A DNA stretch of 64,000 nucleotides, taken from contig CAZYYE010000002.1 of the NCBI GenBank assembly GCA_964651535.1, positions 682,001 through 746,000 of the forward strand. The letters are read 5' to 3'. Shown piece by piece: positions 8,521-16,556 of this stretch. The position numbers and the translations under genes are program-made. Source of the stretch: Terrimesophilobacter sp964651535 (GTDB lineage: Bacteria > Actinomycetota > Actinomycetes > Actinomycetales > Microbacteriaceae). The notes below the pieces were generated by a model. The model saw nothing but the letters and a program-made list of their open reading frames with translations. It was not told the DNA's origin and searched no databases. How positions within the stretch are numbered: position 1 is the stretch's first letter; each line of letters begins with the position of its first letter.

Positions 8521-9411
8521 TCAGGGGCGCCAGAGGGTCGCGTTCTTCACCTGCTCCAAACACCAGGGCCAGTCTCCGAAAATCCGATCAAACGGCAACC
8601 GGACGACAACAAAGCCGCGCCGCAGAAGTTCTGAGTCGCGACGTTGGTCGCGATCCCGACTTTCAGCGGATCCATGGAATTCCTCGCTATCGACCTCAAT
8701 GAGCGCCCGAGTGCCGACAATCCCGATATCGACGCGCATCCCCGGGAACGCCACCTGCTGCACGACCGCGAATCCCGCCGCGCTCAGACTCTGACGCACC
8801 ACCGACTCCGGCCCCGAGTCGCTGCCGGACCTGCTCGCACCGGCGCGCAGGCGATCGGCTACTGGCGCATCACGAAAAATGTCAGCGATCGCTCCCGCGG
8901 AAAGGCCGAACACCGTCCGAGCGGTGTCCAGGCAGGCGATGGCAGTTTCCGGATCCGTCCACGAAACCACCTGCCTCAAGCGCGTGGCCAATGAGACCCG
9001 CCAACACTCGGGGCCGCGCTCGGGAACAGCGCCATCCACGAGCCAGTGCAACACGACTTCCCGATCGGAAAAGTCCGGGGTGAGGCGCTCCGGTTTGAGG
9101 TTCGGTGCGAAGTTCGTCCTCAGTCGGGAGCCGTGATCGCCCACCGAGATGTGCAATCGCCGGTCGAACCCGGACCATAATCCGTACGAACGTGCCGCGC
9201 TCGTCCCGGCCAGCATGCCCCCTACCCGGGCCGCCGCAATCGCGTCGGAAGATGCACCCGACGTGACATATCTCGCCTGTCGCACACGCCAGATCTCCGC
9301 ACGCCTGACGGCGATGGTCAGGTCAAAGCCGCTGCACCCGGCAGCAATAAGCTGCTGCCTGGTCGCCACGTGGCCAAGTGCATCGATTATCGGCACGGGA
9401 TCCACCATCAC
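8521..9411 (-). CDS. AbiEi-like N-domain + DUF559 (Vsr-like) nuclease
   Basis: A 296-residue protein. The N-terminal ~80 residues resemble the winged-helix part of type IV AbiEi-like antitoxins (TRQQLIAAGCSGFDLTIAV). The C-terminal ~95 residues form a DUF559 domain of the Vsr/PD-(D/E)xK fold: GPESVVRQ, then VDIGIVG and ALIEVDSEEFHG with the acidic residues, then RDQRRDSELLRRGF. This suggests a DNA endonuclease, but substrate and role are unknown. The gene stands alone between two copies of palindrome family 1; its stop codon touches one. A start at GTG 9411 or ATG 9408 is possible. It has the same architecture as the gene at 50952-51881, though the two are clearly diverged. Confidence 0.75.
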   Translation of the reverse strand: MMVDPVPIIDALGHVATRQQLIAAGCSGFDLTIAVRRAEIWRVRQARYVTSGASSDAIAAARVGGMLAGTSAARSYGLWSGFDRRLHISVGDHGSRLRTNFAPNLKPERLTPDFSDREVVLHWLVDGAVPERGPECWRVSLATRLRQVVSWTDPETAIACLDTARTVFGLSAGAIADIFRDAPVADRLRAGASRSGSDSGPESVVRQSLSAAGFAVVQQVAFPGMRVDIGIVGTRALIEVDSEEFHGSAESRDRDQRRDSELLRRGFVVVRLPFDRIFGDWPWCLEQVKNATLWRP

Positions 9412-9465
9412 CGCACTTTCGCGGATGCCGCGGCGCGCGAACCCTCCCCGCCCCGTTTCTGTGCA

Positions 9466-9571
9466 CTTTCATCATTCAGGAGGTCTTGTGGTTAACGGGA
9501 ACTTCAGCGAATTCGCCCGGGGCTCGACCCTGAGATTCACTCCAGCCCCACAACCTCCTGAATGATGAAAG
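9466..9571. repeat. Palindromic repeat, family 1, copy 2
   Basis: Arms CTTTCATCATTCAGGAGGT (9466-9484) and an exact reverse complement (9553-9571), continued after a single-base gap by TGTGG/CCACA. The inner ~56 nt differ from copy 1, so only the arms are conserved. It lies 54 nt upstream of the nuclease start and 3 nt from the lpdA stop codon. Confidence 0.9.
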
Positions 9572-9574
9572 CAA

Positions 9575-11008
9575 TCAGCGGACTATGTGCATGGCGCGGG
9601 CGGCATCCGTGATGCTGCCGGACAGCGACGGGTAGACGTTGAACGCCTCCGCGAGCTCGTCGACCGTGAGGCGGTGCTCGATCGCGAGCGCAATCGGCAG
9701 GATCAGCTCGGATGCCTTCGGCGAGACCACGACCCCGCCGATCACGGTGCCCGAACTGACGCTCGCGATGAGCTTCACGAATCCGTCCTTGATGCCCAGC
9801 ATCTTCGCGCGCGGGTTCTGCGACAGCGGCAGCTTGTGGATCCGCCCCGGCACGACGCCGTCCTCGATCTGCTTTTGCGACCAACCCACCGTCGCGATCT
9901 CCGGCTGCGTGAAAATATTCGACGTCACGTTGCGCAGCTCCACGGGGTTCACCTCATCGCCCATCGCGTGGAACACGGCGGTGCGTCCCTGCATCGACGC
10001 GACCGAGGCGAGCGGCAGGAAATCCGAGCAGTCGCCCGCCGCGTAAATCGACGGCATCGACGTGCGGGCGACGCGGTTGACGCGAATGTGCCCCGACTCC
10101 GTGAGCTGCACGTCGGCCTCCTCCAACCCGATGCCCGTCGTATTCGGCACGGATCCGACCGCCATGAGGCAGTGGCTGCCTTCGACCGTGCGGCCGTCGG
10201 TGAGCGTGGCCACCACGCCGTCGGCCGTGCGTTCCACCGATTCCGCGCGCGACTTCGACAGCACGGTCATGCCGTTGCGTTTGAACACTGTCTCGATGAC
10301 TTTGGCCGCATCGGCATCCTCGCCGGGCAGCACCGTGTCGCGGCTCGAAATCAGGGTGACTTGCGCTCCGAGGGCGCGGTACGCGGAGGCGAACTCCGCG
10401 CCGGTCACTCCGGAACCGACGACAATGAGGTGATCGGGCACGCTGTCGAGCGTGTACAACTGCGTCCAGGTGAGGATGCGTTCGCCATCCGGCATAGCGG
10501 AGGGCAACGTGCGCGGGCTCGCGCCCACCGAGACGACGATCGTGTCGGCGTCGATCGATTCGAAGTCAGTGCGCTTCTTCCCCGTGCCCGTGGACACGAC
10601 GACACGCTGCGGCCCGTCGAGCCGTCCGTCGCCGTGCAGGATGGTCACGCCGGCTTTGATGAGCGCGCCCTTCATGTCTTCGGACTGGTCGCGCGCCAGC
10701 CCCAGGAGCCGCTTGTTCACGGCGGCGAGGTTGACGGCGACTTCCGGTTTCGTCGGCCGATCATCCCCGCGAACGAAGAATTGCACGCCGAGGTCGGCGG
10801 CGTCCACGATCGCGTTCGCCGCTTCCGCCGTCGCGATCAGAGTTTTGGATGGCACGACATCCGTGAGCACCGCGGATCCGCCGACGCCGGTGCTCTCGAC
10901 GAGCGTGACCTCGGCGCCGAGTTGCGCTCCCGTGAGAGCTGCCTCGTAGCCGCCCGGGCCGCCGCCGATGATTGCTATCCGCTGTTTGCGCTCGAACTTG
11001 TAGGCCAT
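9575..11008 (-). CDS. lpdA: LpdA-type NAD(P)H-quinone/disulfide reductase homologue
   Basis: A 477-residue class I flavoprotein disulfide reductase. FAD-binding IIGGGPGGYEAAL is at the N-terminus, the NAD-binding VVGSGVTGAEFA in the middle, and AAGDCS near the FAD flavin contact. The region where dihydrolipoamide dehydrogenases carry a redox Cys pair reads GVGGSAVLTDVVPSKTL and has no cysteine. This is the diagnostic feature of M. tuberculosis LpdA (Rv3303c), which acts as an NAD(P)H:quinone reductase rather than a dihydrolipoamide dehydrogenase. The neighbouring purine phosphorylase and phosphomutase match the Rv3303c-Rv3308 gene order. Both ends of the gene are next to family 1 palindromes. 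Confidence 0.87.
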   Translation of the reverse strand: MAYKFERKQRIAIIGGGPGGYEAALTGAQLGAEVTLVESTGVGGSAVLTDVVPSKTLIATAEAANAIVDAADLGVQFFVRGDDRPTKPEVAVNLAAVNKRLLGLARDQSEDMKGALIKAGVTILHGDGRLDGPQRVVVSTGTGKKRTDFESIDADTIVVSVGASPRTLPSAMPDGERILTWTQLYTLDSVPDHLIVVGSGVTGAEFASAYRALGAQVTLISSRDTVLPGEDADAAKVIETVFKRNGMTVLSKSRAESVERTADGVVATLTDGRTVEGSHCLMAVGSVPNTTGIGLEEADVQLTESGHIRVNRVARTSMPSIYAAGDCSDFLPLASVASMQGRTAVFHAMGDEVNPVELRNVTSNIFTQPEIATVGWSQKQIEDGVVPGRIHKLPLSQNPRAKMLGIKDGFVKLIASVSSGTVIGGVVVSPKASELILPIALAIEHRLTVDELAEAFNVYPSLSGSITDAARAMHIVR

Positions 11009-11028
11009 CGCACCATTCTCCAGCAGTT

Positions 11029-11074
11029 CTGGCTTTCACATCTGCCCCATACCCTCCTGAATGATGAAAGCCAG
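11029..11074. repeat. Palindromic repeat, family 1, shortened copy
   Basis: CTGGCTTTCA (11029-11038) pairs with TGAAAGCCAG (11065-11074). The right side contains the full family arm CCTCCTGAATGATGAAAG (11053-11070), while the left arm is reduced to CTTTCA. It lies between the divergent lpdA and purine phosphorylase genes, so here it cannot be a simple terminator. Confidence 0.8.
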
Positions 11075-11084
11075 GCAATCAAAT

Positions 11085-11090
11085 TAGAGT
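11085..11090 (+). promoter_or_regulatory. -10 element of purine phosphorylase gene
   Basis: TAGAGT ends 7 nt before ATG 11098. A GGAGG between them is too close to the ATG to serve as a normal ribosome binding site, so a leaderless transcript is favoured. Confidence 0.45.
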
Positions 11091-11097
11091 GGAGGGC

Positions 11098-11928
11098 ATG
11101 ACGAACCACTCCAATCCGCTGGATGACCCTGCCGCCGACCCGTTCCAGGTGGCGCAGGATGCCGCAGCGCAAATCGCCGAGAAGACCGGCGTCGACGGCC
11201 ACGACATTGCGCTCACGCTCGGCAGCGGTTGGGCGAAAGCCGCCGACCTGATCGGCGAGACGACCGCGACGATCCCCGCGACCGAGATCTCCGGATTCAG
11301 CAAACCGGCGCTCGAGGGCCACGTCGGGTCGCTGCGCTCCATCCTCCTGCCGAGCGGCAAGCGTGCGCTCGTGATCGGCGCGCGTACCCACTACTACGAG
11401 GGTCACGGCGTCCGCCGCGTCGTCCACAGCGTGCGCACGGCGGCGGCCACGGGCGCGAAAGTGATGATCCTCACGAATGGCGCGGGTGGCATCAAAGACA
11501 CCTGGAGCCCGGGAACCCCCGTGCTCATCAGCGACCACATCAACCTCACCGCCACGTCGCCGCTCGAGGGTGCGACATTCGTCGACCTCACCGACCTGTA
11601 CTCGAATCGCCTCCGCGATCTGGCGCGCACGATCGACCCCGAGTTGGATGAGGGCGTCTACTGCCAGTTCCGCGGCCCCAACTACGAGACGCCGGCCGAA
11701 GTGCAGATGGCGAAGGCGGTGGGCGGGCACATCGTCGGAATGTCGACCGCGCTCGAAGCGATCGCCGCCCGCCAGTCGGGCATGGAGGTGTTCGGGATGT
11801 CGCTCATCACGAACCTCGCGGCCGGCATCCAGAAGACGCCGCTCAGCCACGCGGAAGTCATCGACGCGGGTAAAGCCGCAGAACCCGTCATCAGCGCCCT
11901 GCTCGCGAAGATTGTGGCGGCCATCTGA
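11098..11928 (+). CDS. Purine-nucleoside phosphorylase (trimeric type)
   Basis: A 276-residue enzyme of the trimeric PNP family (M. tuberculosis Rv3307 type), which splits inosine and guanosine with phosphate to base plus ribose-1-phosphate. Visible motifs are TLGSGW for phosphate binding, ARTHYYEG, TNGAGG, the family signature FRGPNYETPAE and MSTALEA. The in-frame GTG at 11089 would add three residues; ATG 11098 is preferred from promoter spacing. It overlaps the next gene by 1 nt (TGATG), so ribose-1-phosphate production is coupled to a sugar phosphomutase. Confidence 0.92.
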   Translation: MTNHSNPLDDPAADPFQVAQDAAAQIAEKTGVDGHDIALTLGSGWAKAADLIGETTATIPATEISGFSKPALEGHVGSLRSILLPSGKRALVIGARTHYYEGHGVRRVVHSVRTAAATGAKVMILTNGAGGIKDTWSPGTPVLISDHINLTATSPLEGATFVDLTDLYSNRLRDLARTIDPELDEGVYCQFRGPNYETPAEVQMAKAVGGHIVGMSTALEAIAARQSGMEVFGMSLITNLAAGIQKTPLSHAEVIDAGKAAEPVISALLAKIVAAI

Positions 11929-13628
11929 TGGACGTGATTGCCGACGCGAAAGCCTGGCGCGACCAGGACCCGGATGAGGAGACGCGCGCCGAACTCGATG
12001 CGCTCATCGCGGATGCCGAGACCGGCAGCGAGAAGGCCATCGCCAACCTCCACTCCCGTTTCGATTCCCGGCTCGAGTTCGGCACCGCCGGTCTTCGCGG
12101 CGAACTCGCCGCGGGCCCGAACCGCATGAACCGGGTGCTCGTCGCGCAGGCTGCCGCCGGATTCGCCGCGTTCCTGCTCGGCCGCGAAACCTCGCCGAGC
12201 GTGGTGATCGGCTACGACGGCCGCAAGAACTCGCAGGTTTTCGCGACCGATTCCGCGGAGATCATGGCCGGCGCCGGGGTGCGCACGATCATCCTCCCGC
12301 GGCTCCTGCCCACTCCCGTCCTCGCGTTCGCCGTGCGGCATCTCGGCGTGAGCGCCGGGGTCATGGTCACGGCGAGCCACAACCCGCCGAACGACAACGG
12401 CTACAAGGTGTATCTGGGCGGCGACGACGGGGGTTCCCAAATCGTGTCCCCGACGGATTCCGAAATCGAGGCCCAGATCCAGCAGGTCGCCGCACACCGG
12501 CTCGTTTCCGACCTGCCCCGCTCGACCGACTACGAGACGGCGGGCGAGGATGTTCTCGACGAGTACGTGCGGCTGACCGCCGAGTTCGCGCAGCGTCCTG
12601 AAGCGCCGCTGAAGTTCGTGTACACGGCTTTGCACGGCGTCGGCTGGGAGACCGCTCGGCGCGTGTTCGCCGACGCGGGTTTCGGCGAACCGGTGGTCGT
12701 GCCGGAGCAGATCGAGCCGGACGCGGCGTTCCCCACGGTGTCGTTCCCGAACCCGGAGGAGCCTGGCGCGATGGACCTCGCGTACCGCACCGGCACCAAG
12801 GTCGGTGCCGAACTCGTGGTCGCGAACGATCCCGATGCCGATCGGCTCGCTGTCGCGGCCCCGGATGCCGACGGTGGTTGGCACCGCCTGTCCGGCAACG
12901 AGATCGGCTGGTTGCTCGGTTGGCGCGCGGCGAAGCGGATCCGCCAGGCCGCGGAGTCGGTCGCGGCCGTCGGCGGCGATGTCGCCTCCTGCGTGTCGGG
13001 AGTTCTCGCCGCCTCCATCGTGAGTTCGCCTGCCCTGTCGGCGGTTGCCGCCGCGTACCACCTCGAGTACGTGGAGACGCTCACCGGGTTCAAGTGGGTT
13101 TCGCGAGTGCCCGACCTCGCCTACGGTTACGAGGAAGCACTCGGCTACCTCGTCGACCCCGGCAAGGTTCGCGACAAGGATGGCATCTCCGCGGCGGTCG
13201 AGTTTCTCTCGCTCGTGGCCGAACTGAAGGCCGAGGGCAAGTCGTTCGAGGACCACCAGGTGGAGTTCGCCGCAGAGTTCGGCGCGTTCGCATCGGGCCA
13301 GGTGTCGGTGCGGGTTCAGGATCTGGCGGACATCCCGCAGATCATGTCCCGCATCCGCCAGTCGCCACCGACCCACCTCGGTGCTGTCGCGGTGAGCTCG
13401 ATCGATGATTTCGAGCACGGCTTCGGCGACTTCCCGCCGGGGGACATCCTGCGGATCCACCTCGAGGACGGCTCGCGCGTGATCGTGCGCCCGAGCGGAA
13501 CGGAGCCCAAGGTCAAGGTGTATCTGGACGCGTCGAGCATGGATGGCACACCGGTAGAGCGCATCGCGGCCGCGCAGGCGGCGGTGGATGCGCTCACGGC
13601 GGCCGTGAGCGAATTGCTGGCCCGATGA
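11928..13628 (+). CDS. Phosphohexomutase/phosphopentomutase-type phosphosugar mutase
   Basis: A 566-residue alpha-D-phosphohexomutase family protein. It has the active-site serine in TASHNPPNDNGYKVY, the metal-binding loop NDPDADRL, the sugar-specificity loop near TLTGFKWV and the phosphate-binding RPSGTEPKVKVYL at the end. Length and domain order match PmmB/PgcA-like enzymes (Rv3308). Because it is fused in expression with purine phosphorylase, interconversion of ribose-1-phosphate and ribose-5-phosphate is a likely role, although phosphoglucomutase or phosphomannomutase activity is possible. The stop overlaps the next gene by 4 nt. Confidence 0.9.
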   Translation: MDVIADAKAWRDQDPDEETRAELDALIADAETGSEKAIANLHSRFDSRLEFGTAGLRGELAAGPNRMNRVLVAQAAAGFAAFLLGRETSPSVVIGYDGRKNSQVFATDSAEIMAGAGVRTIILPRLLPTPVLAFAVRHLGVSAGVMVTASHNPPNDNGYKVYLGGDDGGSQIVSPTDSEIEAQIQQVAAHRLVSDLPRSTDYETAGEDVLDEYVRLTAEFAQRPEAPLKFVYTALHGVGWETARRVFADAGFGEPVVVPEQIEPDAAFPTVSFPNPEEPGAMDLAYRTGTKVGAELVVANDPDADRLAVAAPDADGGWHRLSGNEIGWLLGWRAAKRIRQAAESVAAVGGDVASCVSGVLAASIVSSPALSAVAAAYHLEYVETLTGFKWVSRVPDLAYGYEEALGYLVDPGKVRDKDGISAAVEFLSLVAELKAEGKSFEDHQVEFAAEFGAFASGQVSVRVQDLADIPQIMSRIRQSPPTHLGAVAVSSIDDFEHGFGDFPPGDILRIHLEDGSRVIVRPSGTEPKVKVYLDASSMDGTPVERIAAAQAAVDALTAAVSELLAR

Positions 13629-14485
13629 CGCTGCCCGCCGAGGACACGGTTGTCACGTATCCGGCCGGGTCGACGTCGGCATCGTCGACGGTGGTGCACG
13701 TCGAGAAGGTCGGCGACGTGTTCGCCGTGCTTCTCGACACGACGCCGGTGCATCCGGTGGATGCGGGCTGGCCGGATCAGCCGGCCGATCGCGCGTCGTT
13801 CGAGTGGAACGGCGGCCGGGCCGATGTGACCGACTGCCTCGTCGCCGCGACGGACGGCGACACTCTTGCGCTTGGCGCTGAGATCCCCGTGCGCAAAGGG
13901 ACCGAGGGGTGGGCGTTCGTCGTGGCGCACATGGTGACGACCGCGCCGCCGGAAGGAGTGGTGGTGACGGTCGACGTCGAGGACAAGTTCCGCCGCTCCC
14001 TGTCCGCGGGGCACACGGGGTGCCATCTCGCCTCGCTCGCCCTGAATCGCGCTCTCGCCGACCGCTGGGCGAAGCCGGTGGGCTCGGATGCGCTCGGATC
14101 GCCGAACTTCGATGCCGAAGCGAACGACTCGTCGCGCATCCTGGAAAACGGTTCCAGGGACACCTACCGGTTGGGCAAATCGCTGCGGAAGAAGGGATTT
14201 CGCACTGAGGGACTCGCCGATGACCTTGCCGACATCGAGAACGCCGTCAACGTCTTGCTCCAGGATTGGGTTGCCGCCAAGCTGCCTGTGCGCATCGACC
14301 GCGACGGCGACCGGCTCACCGACCGCCGCTACTGGACGTGCGAGTTTCCGGAGGGCGTTGCGAGCATCCCGTGCGGCGGAACGCACGTCACGAGCCTTGG
14401 CGAAGTGAAGGGTCTCCGCGCGAGCCTGTCGCTCGAAGAGCACGAGGGCACGCCGATCCTGATCATGGAGACCTCCTCCGGCTGA
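13625..14485 (+). CDS. AlaX-like alanyl-tRNA editing protein
   Basis: A 286-residue protein related to the editing domain of alanyl-tRNA synthetase. The zinc motif HTGCH (HxxxH) and the CGGTHV motif (CxxxH) are both present, so the metal site is intact. This family hydrolyses Ser-tRNA(Ala) or Gly-tRNA(Ala). The N-terminal ~90 residues form the beta-barrel part. It overlaps the phosphomutase by 4 nt (ATGA) and closes a three-gene operon. There is no obvious metabolic link to purine salvage, so the linkage may be only transcriptional. Confidence 0.85.
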   Translation: MTLPAEDTVVTYPAGSTSASSTVVHVEKVGDVFAVLLDTTPVHPVDAGWPDQPADRASFEWNGGRADVTDCLVAATDGDTLALGAEIPVRKGTEGWAFVVAHMVTTAPPEGVVVTVDVEDKFRRSLSAGHTGCHLASLALNRALADRWAKPVGSDALGSPNFDAEANDSSRILENGSRDTYRLGKSLRKKGFRTEGLADDLADIENAVNVLLQDWVAAKLPVRIDRDGDRLTDRRYWTCEFPEGVASIPCGGTHVTSLGEVKGLRASLSLEEHEGTPILIMETSSG

Positions 14486-14493
14486 CCCGGGGG

Positions 14494-15282
14494 TTAGGCG
14501 CCGTCGCTGCCATCCCACGTGAATTCGGGGGCGCGCTTGGCGAGAAACGCCGCCATTCCGATGGACCGATCCTCGGATGCCGCCGCGTTCCACTTCGCGG
14601 CGATTCCGCCGATATCCGTGGACCCGGCAACGATGGCGTCGACGAGTTCCTTCATGGCGCGGATCGAATACTGGGACCTCGACGCGAGCACGCGCGTGAA
14701 CTCGTTCGCGGCATCCCAGAAGCCTTCCGTGGGAAGCAGCTTCGTGATGAGTCCGCACTGCAGCGCCGCTTCCGCGGGGAACAGTTCACCCGTGTAGAGC
14801 AGGTGTTTGGCGACGGCGGGACCTGCGATCGCGATGACGCGTTCGATCCCGGAGACCGGGTAGATGATGCCGAGCCTTGACGGCGTGATGCCGAACGTGG
14901 AGCGCTCGGACGCGATCCGGATGTCGCACGCGCCGGCGATCTCCCAGCCCCCTCCGACGCAGTACCCGTCGATGGCGGCGATCGTCGGTTTCGGGAATGC
15001 CGCGATCGCGTTTTCCGCGGCGGTCATGATGCCGCCTTCCGGGGAACCGGGTGGGGGCGTTTCGGGCAGAATCCGATCGAGGTCCGCGATGTCGGCGCCG
15101 GCGGAGAAGTCCGTTCCCGCGCCGCGGAACACCACGACGCTCACGCTGGCGTCTGCCGCAAGATCTGCGAGCACGGGTTCGAACCGGGCCCACATGTCGG
15201 CGTTCACGGCGTTGCGCTTGCCCGGGTTCTCGATCACGATCGTGGCGATCGCCCCGGCAGTTTCGACGCGCACGGAACTCAC
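14494..15282 (-). CDS. Enoyl-CoA hydratase/isomerase family protein
   Basis: A 262-residue crotonase-fold protein. The first oxyanion-hole motif is FSAGADIADL and the second is YCVGGGWEIAGACD. A Glu expected of hydratases is not clearly placed, so isomerase or another crotonase activity is possible. The frame stays open upstream, but GTG 15282, two bases after the CaiB stop codon, is the start that fits the family and the operon. It is the last gene of the acyl-CoA catabolic operon and probably acts on a CoA ester produced by the neighbours. Confidence 0.85.
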   Translation of the reverse strand: MSSVRVETAGAIATIVIENPGKRNAVNADMWARFEPVLADLAADASVSVVVFRGAGTDFSAGADIADLDRILPETPPPGSPEGGIMTAAENAIAAFPKPTIAAIDGYCVGGGWEIAGACDIRIASERSTFGITPSRLGIIYPVSGIERVIAIAGPAVAKHLLYTGELFPAEAALQCGLITKLLPTEGFWDAANEFTRVLASRSQYSIRAMKELVDAIVAGSTDIGGIAAKWNAAASEDRSIGMAAFLAKRAPEFTWDGSDGA

Positions 15283-15284
15283 GG

Positions 15285-16556
15285 CTATCCGCCTGCGCTG
15301 TCGGCGTCTGCGCTGCCGGTGCCAGCGCCGTCGCGCGCCGCCACGACCCCTGAGTCGATGAGACCCTGCACCTGTTCGGCGGTCAGGCCGAGTGCGTCCA
15401 GCACCGCTCTGGTGTCCTCGCCGAGGGCGGGGGGCGCCTTGCGGATGCTCGGCGCGACACCGTCGATCGACAGCGGGCCGCGCAAGAGCGGCAGGTCGCT
15501 GCCGTCGGCGCGCGTCACGTGTCGCACCATGTCGAGGTGCTTCACTTGCGCATCCTCGAACACTTGCGCGTAGTTGTAGATCGGGCCGGTCGGGATGCGC
15601 GCGGCACGGAACGCCTCGACCCAGTCGAGGCCGGTGCGTGCCGCGAGCAGCGCCTCGAGGCGCTCCTTGAGTTCGGCGCGATGTTCGGTGCGCAGTTTGC
15701 CGGTCGTGAGCTGCGGATCGTCGGCGAGCGAGGCATCCCCCACGAGTTCGCACAGGTCCCGCCACTGCTTCTCGTTGCCGACGGCGATGATGACCGGGAT
15801 GTCGGCGGTCGCGAACACGCCGTACGGTGCGAGCACCGGGTGGTCGTTGCCCTGCGGTTCCGGCACCACACCGGTGCTCAGGAACCGCTGCCCCTGGAAT
15901 ACGGAGATCGCGAGCGCCGCTTCGAGGAGCGACGTGGAGACGGTGTGGCCGGCGCCCGTGCGTTCGCGGTCCACGAGTGATGCGAGGATGCCGACGGCCG
16001 TGAAGATCCCCGAGAAGATGTCGATCACGGGGATTCCGACGCGGTACACGTTCTCGGCATCCTGACCCGTCACGGACATCAGTCCGGACATGCCCTGCGC
16101 CACCTGGTCGAGCCCCGCCGTCTGGCTGAGCGGTCCCGTAGCGCCGAACCCGCTCACCGAAGCGACCACGAGGCCGGGCTGTTCCGCGCGAAGCAGCTCC
16201 GGATCCAGTCCCAGGTCTGCCATGACTCCAGGGCGGAAGTTCTCGATGACGACATCCGAGGCCAGGGCCATGCGCTTGAGGAGAGCCTGTCCTTCTGCGC
16301 TGTAGAAGTCGAGGGCGATGGAGGATTTTCCGCGATTCGTGGAGTCGTAGTACAGGCTGTGGTCGCCGTCGAACGGCGGCCAGCCGCGCGTGGAGTCGCC
16401 ACCCTTGATCGACTCGACTTTCGTGATGGTCGCACCGAGGTCGGAGAGGAGCGCGGTCGCGTAGGGACCTGCGAGTGCCCGCGTGAGGTCGAGGACGGTG
16501 ATCCCGGCCAGCGGCAGCGCGGACGCCGGGGCCGATCCGTTGCGCTCGGGCACCAC
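15285..16556 (-). CDS. CaiB/BaiF family III CoA-transferase
   Basis: A 423-residue family III CoA-transferase. Motifs include GITVLDLTRALAGPYAT at the N-terminus, the substrate loop NRGKSSIALD, and ENFRPGVMADLGLD, whose Asp is the usual acyl-enzyme residue in this family. It moves CoA from one acyl-CoA to a free acid. The GTG start overlaps the aldehyde dehydrogenase stop by 1 nt. Its position directly after a non-acylating aldehyde dehydrogenase suggests that it re-activates the acid made by that enzyme; the substrate is inferred only. Confidence 0.88.
   Translation of the reverse strand: MVPERNGSAPASALPLAGITVLDLTRALAGPYATALLSDLGATITKVESIKGGDSTRGWPPFDGDHSLYYDSTNRGKSSIALDFYSAEGQALLKRMALASDVVIENFRPGVMADLGLDPELLRAEQPGLVVASVSGFGATGPLSQTAGLDQVAQGMSGLMSVTGQDAENVYRVGIPVIDIFSGIFTAVGILASLVDRERTGAGHTVSTSLLEAALAISVFQGQRFLSTGVVPEPQGNDHPVLAPYGVFATADIPVIIAVGNEKQWRDLCELVGDASLADDPQLTTGKLRTEHRAELKERLEALLAARTGLDWVEAFRAARIPTGPIYNYAQVFEDAQVKHLDMVRHVTRADGSDLPLLRGPLSIDGVAPSIRKAPPALGEDTRAVLDALGLTAEQVQGLIDSGVVAARDGAGTGSADADSAGG

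Noticed and set aside
9587..11101. Plus-strand frame of 504 codons opposite lpdA
   Set aside because: Arg/His-rich antisense shadow of a conserved flavoprotein gene.
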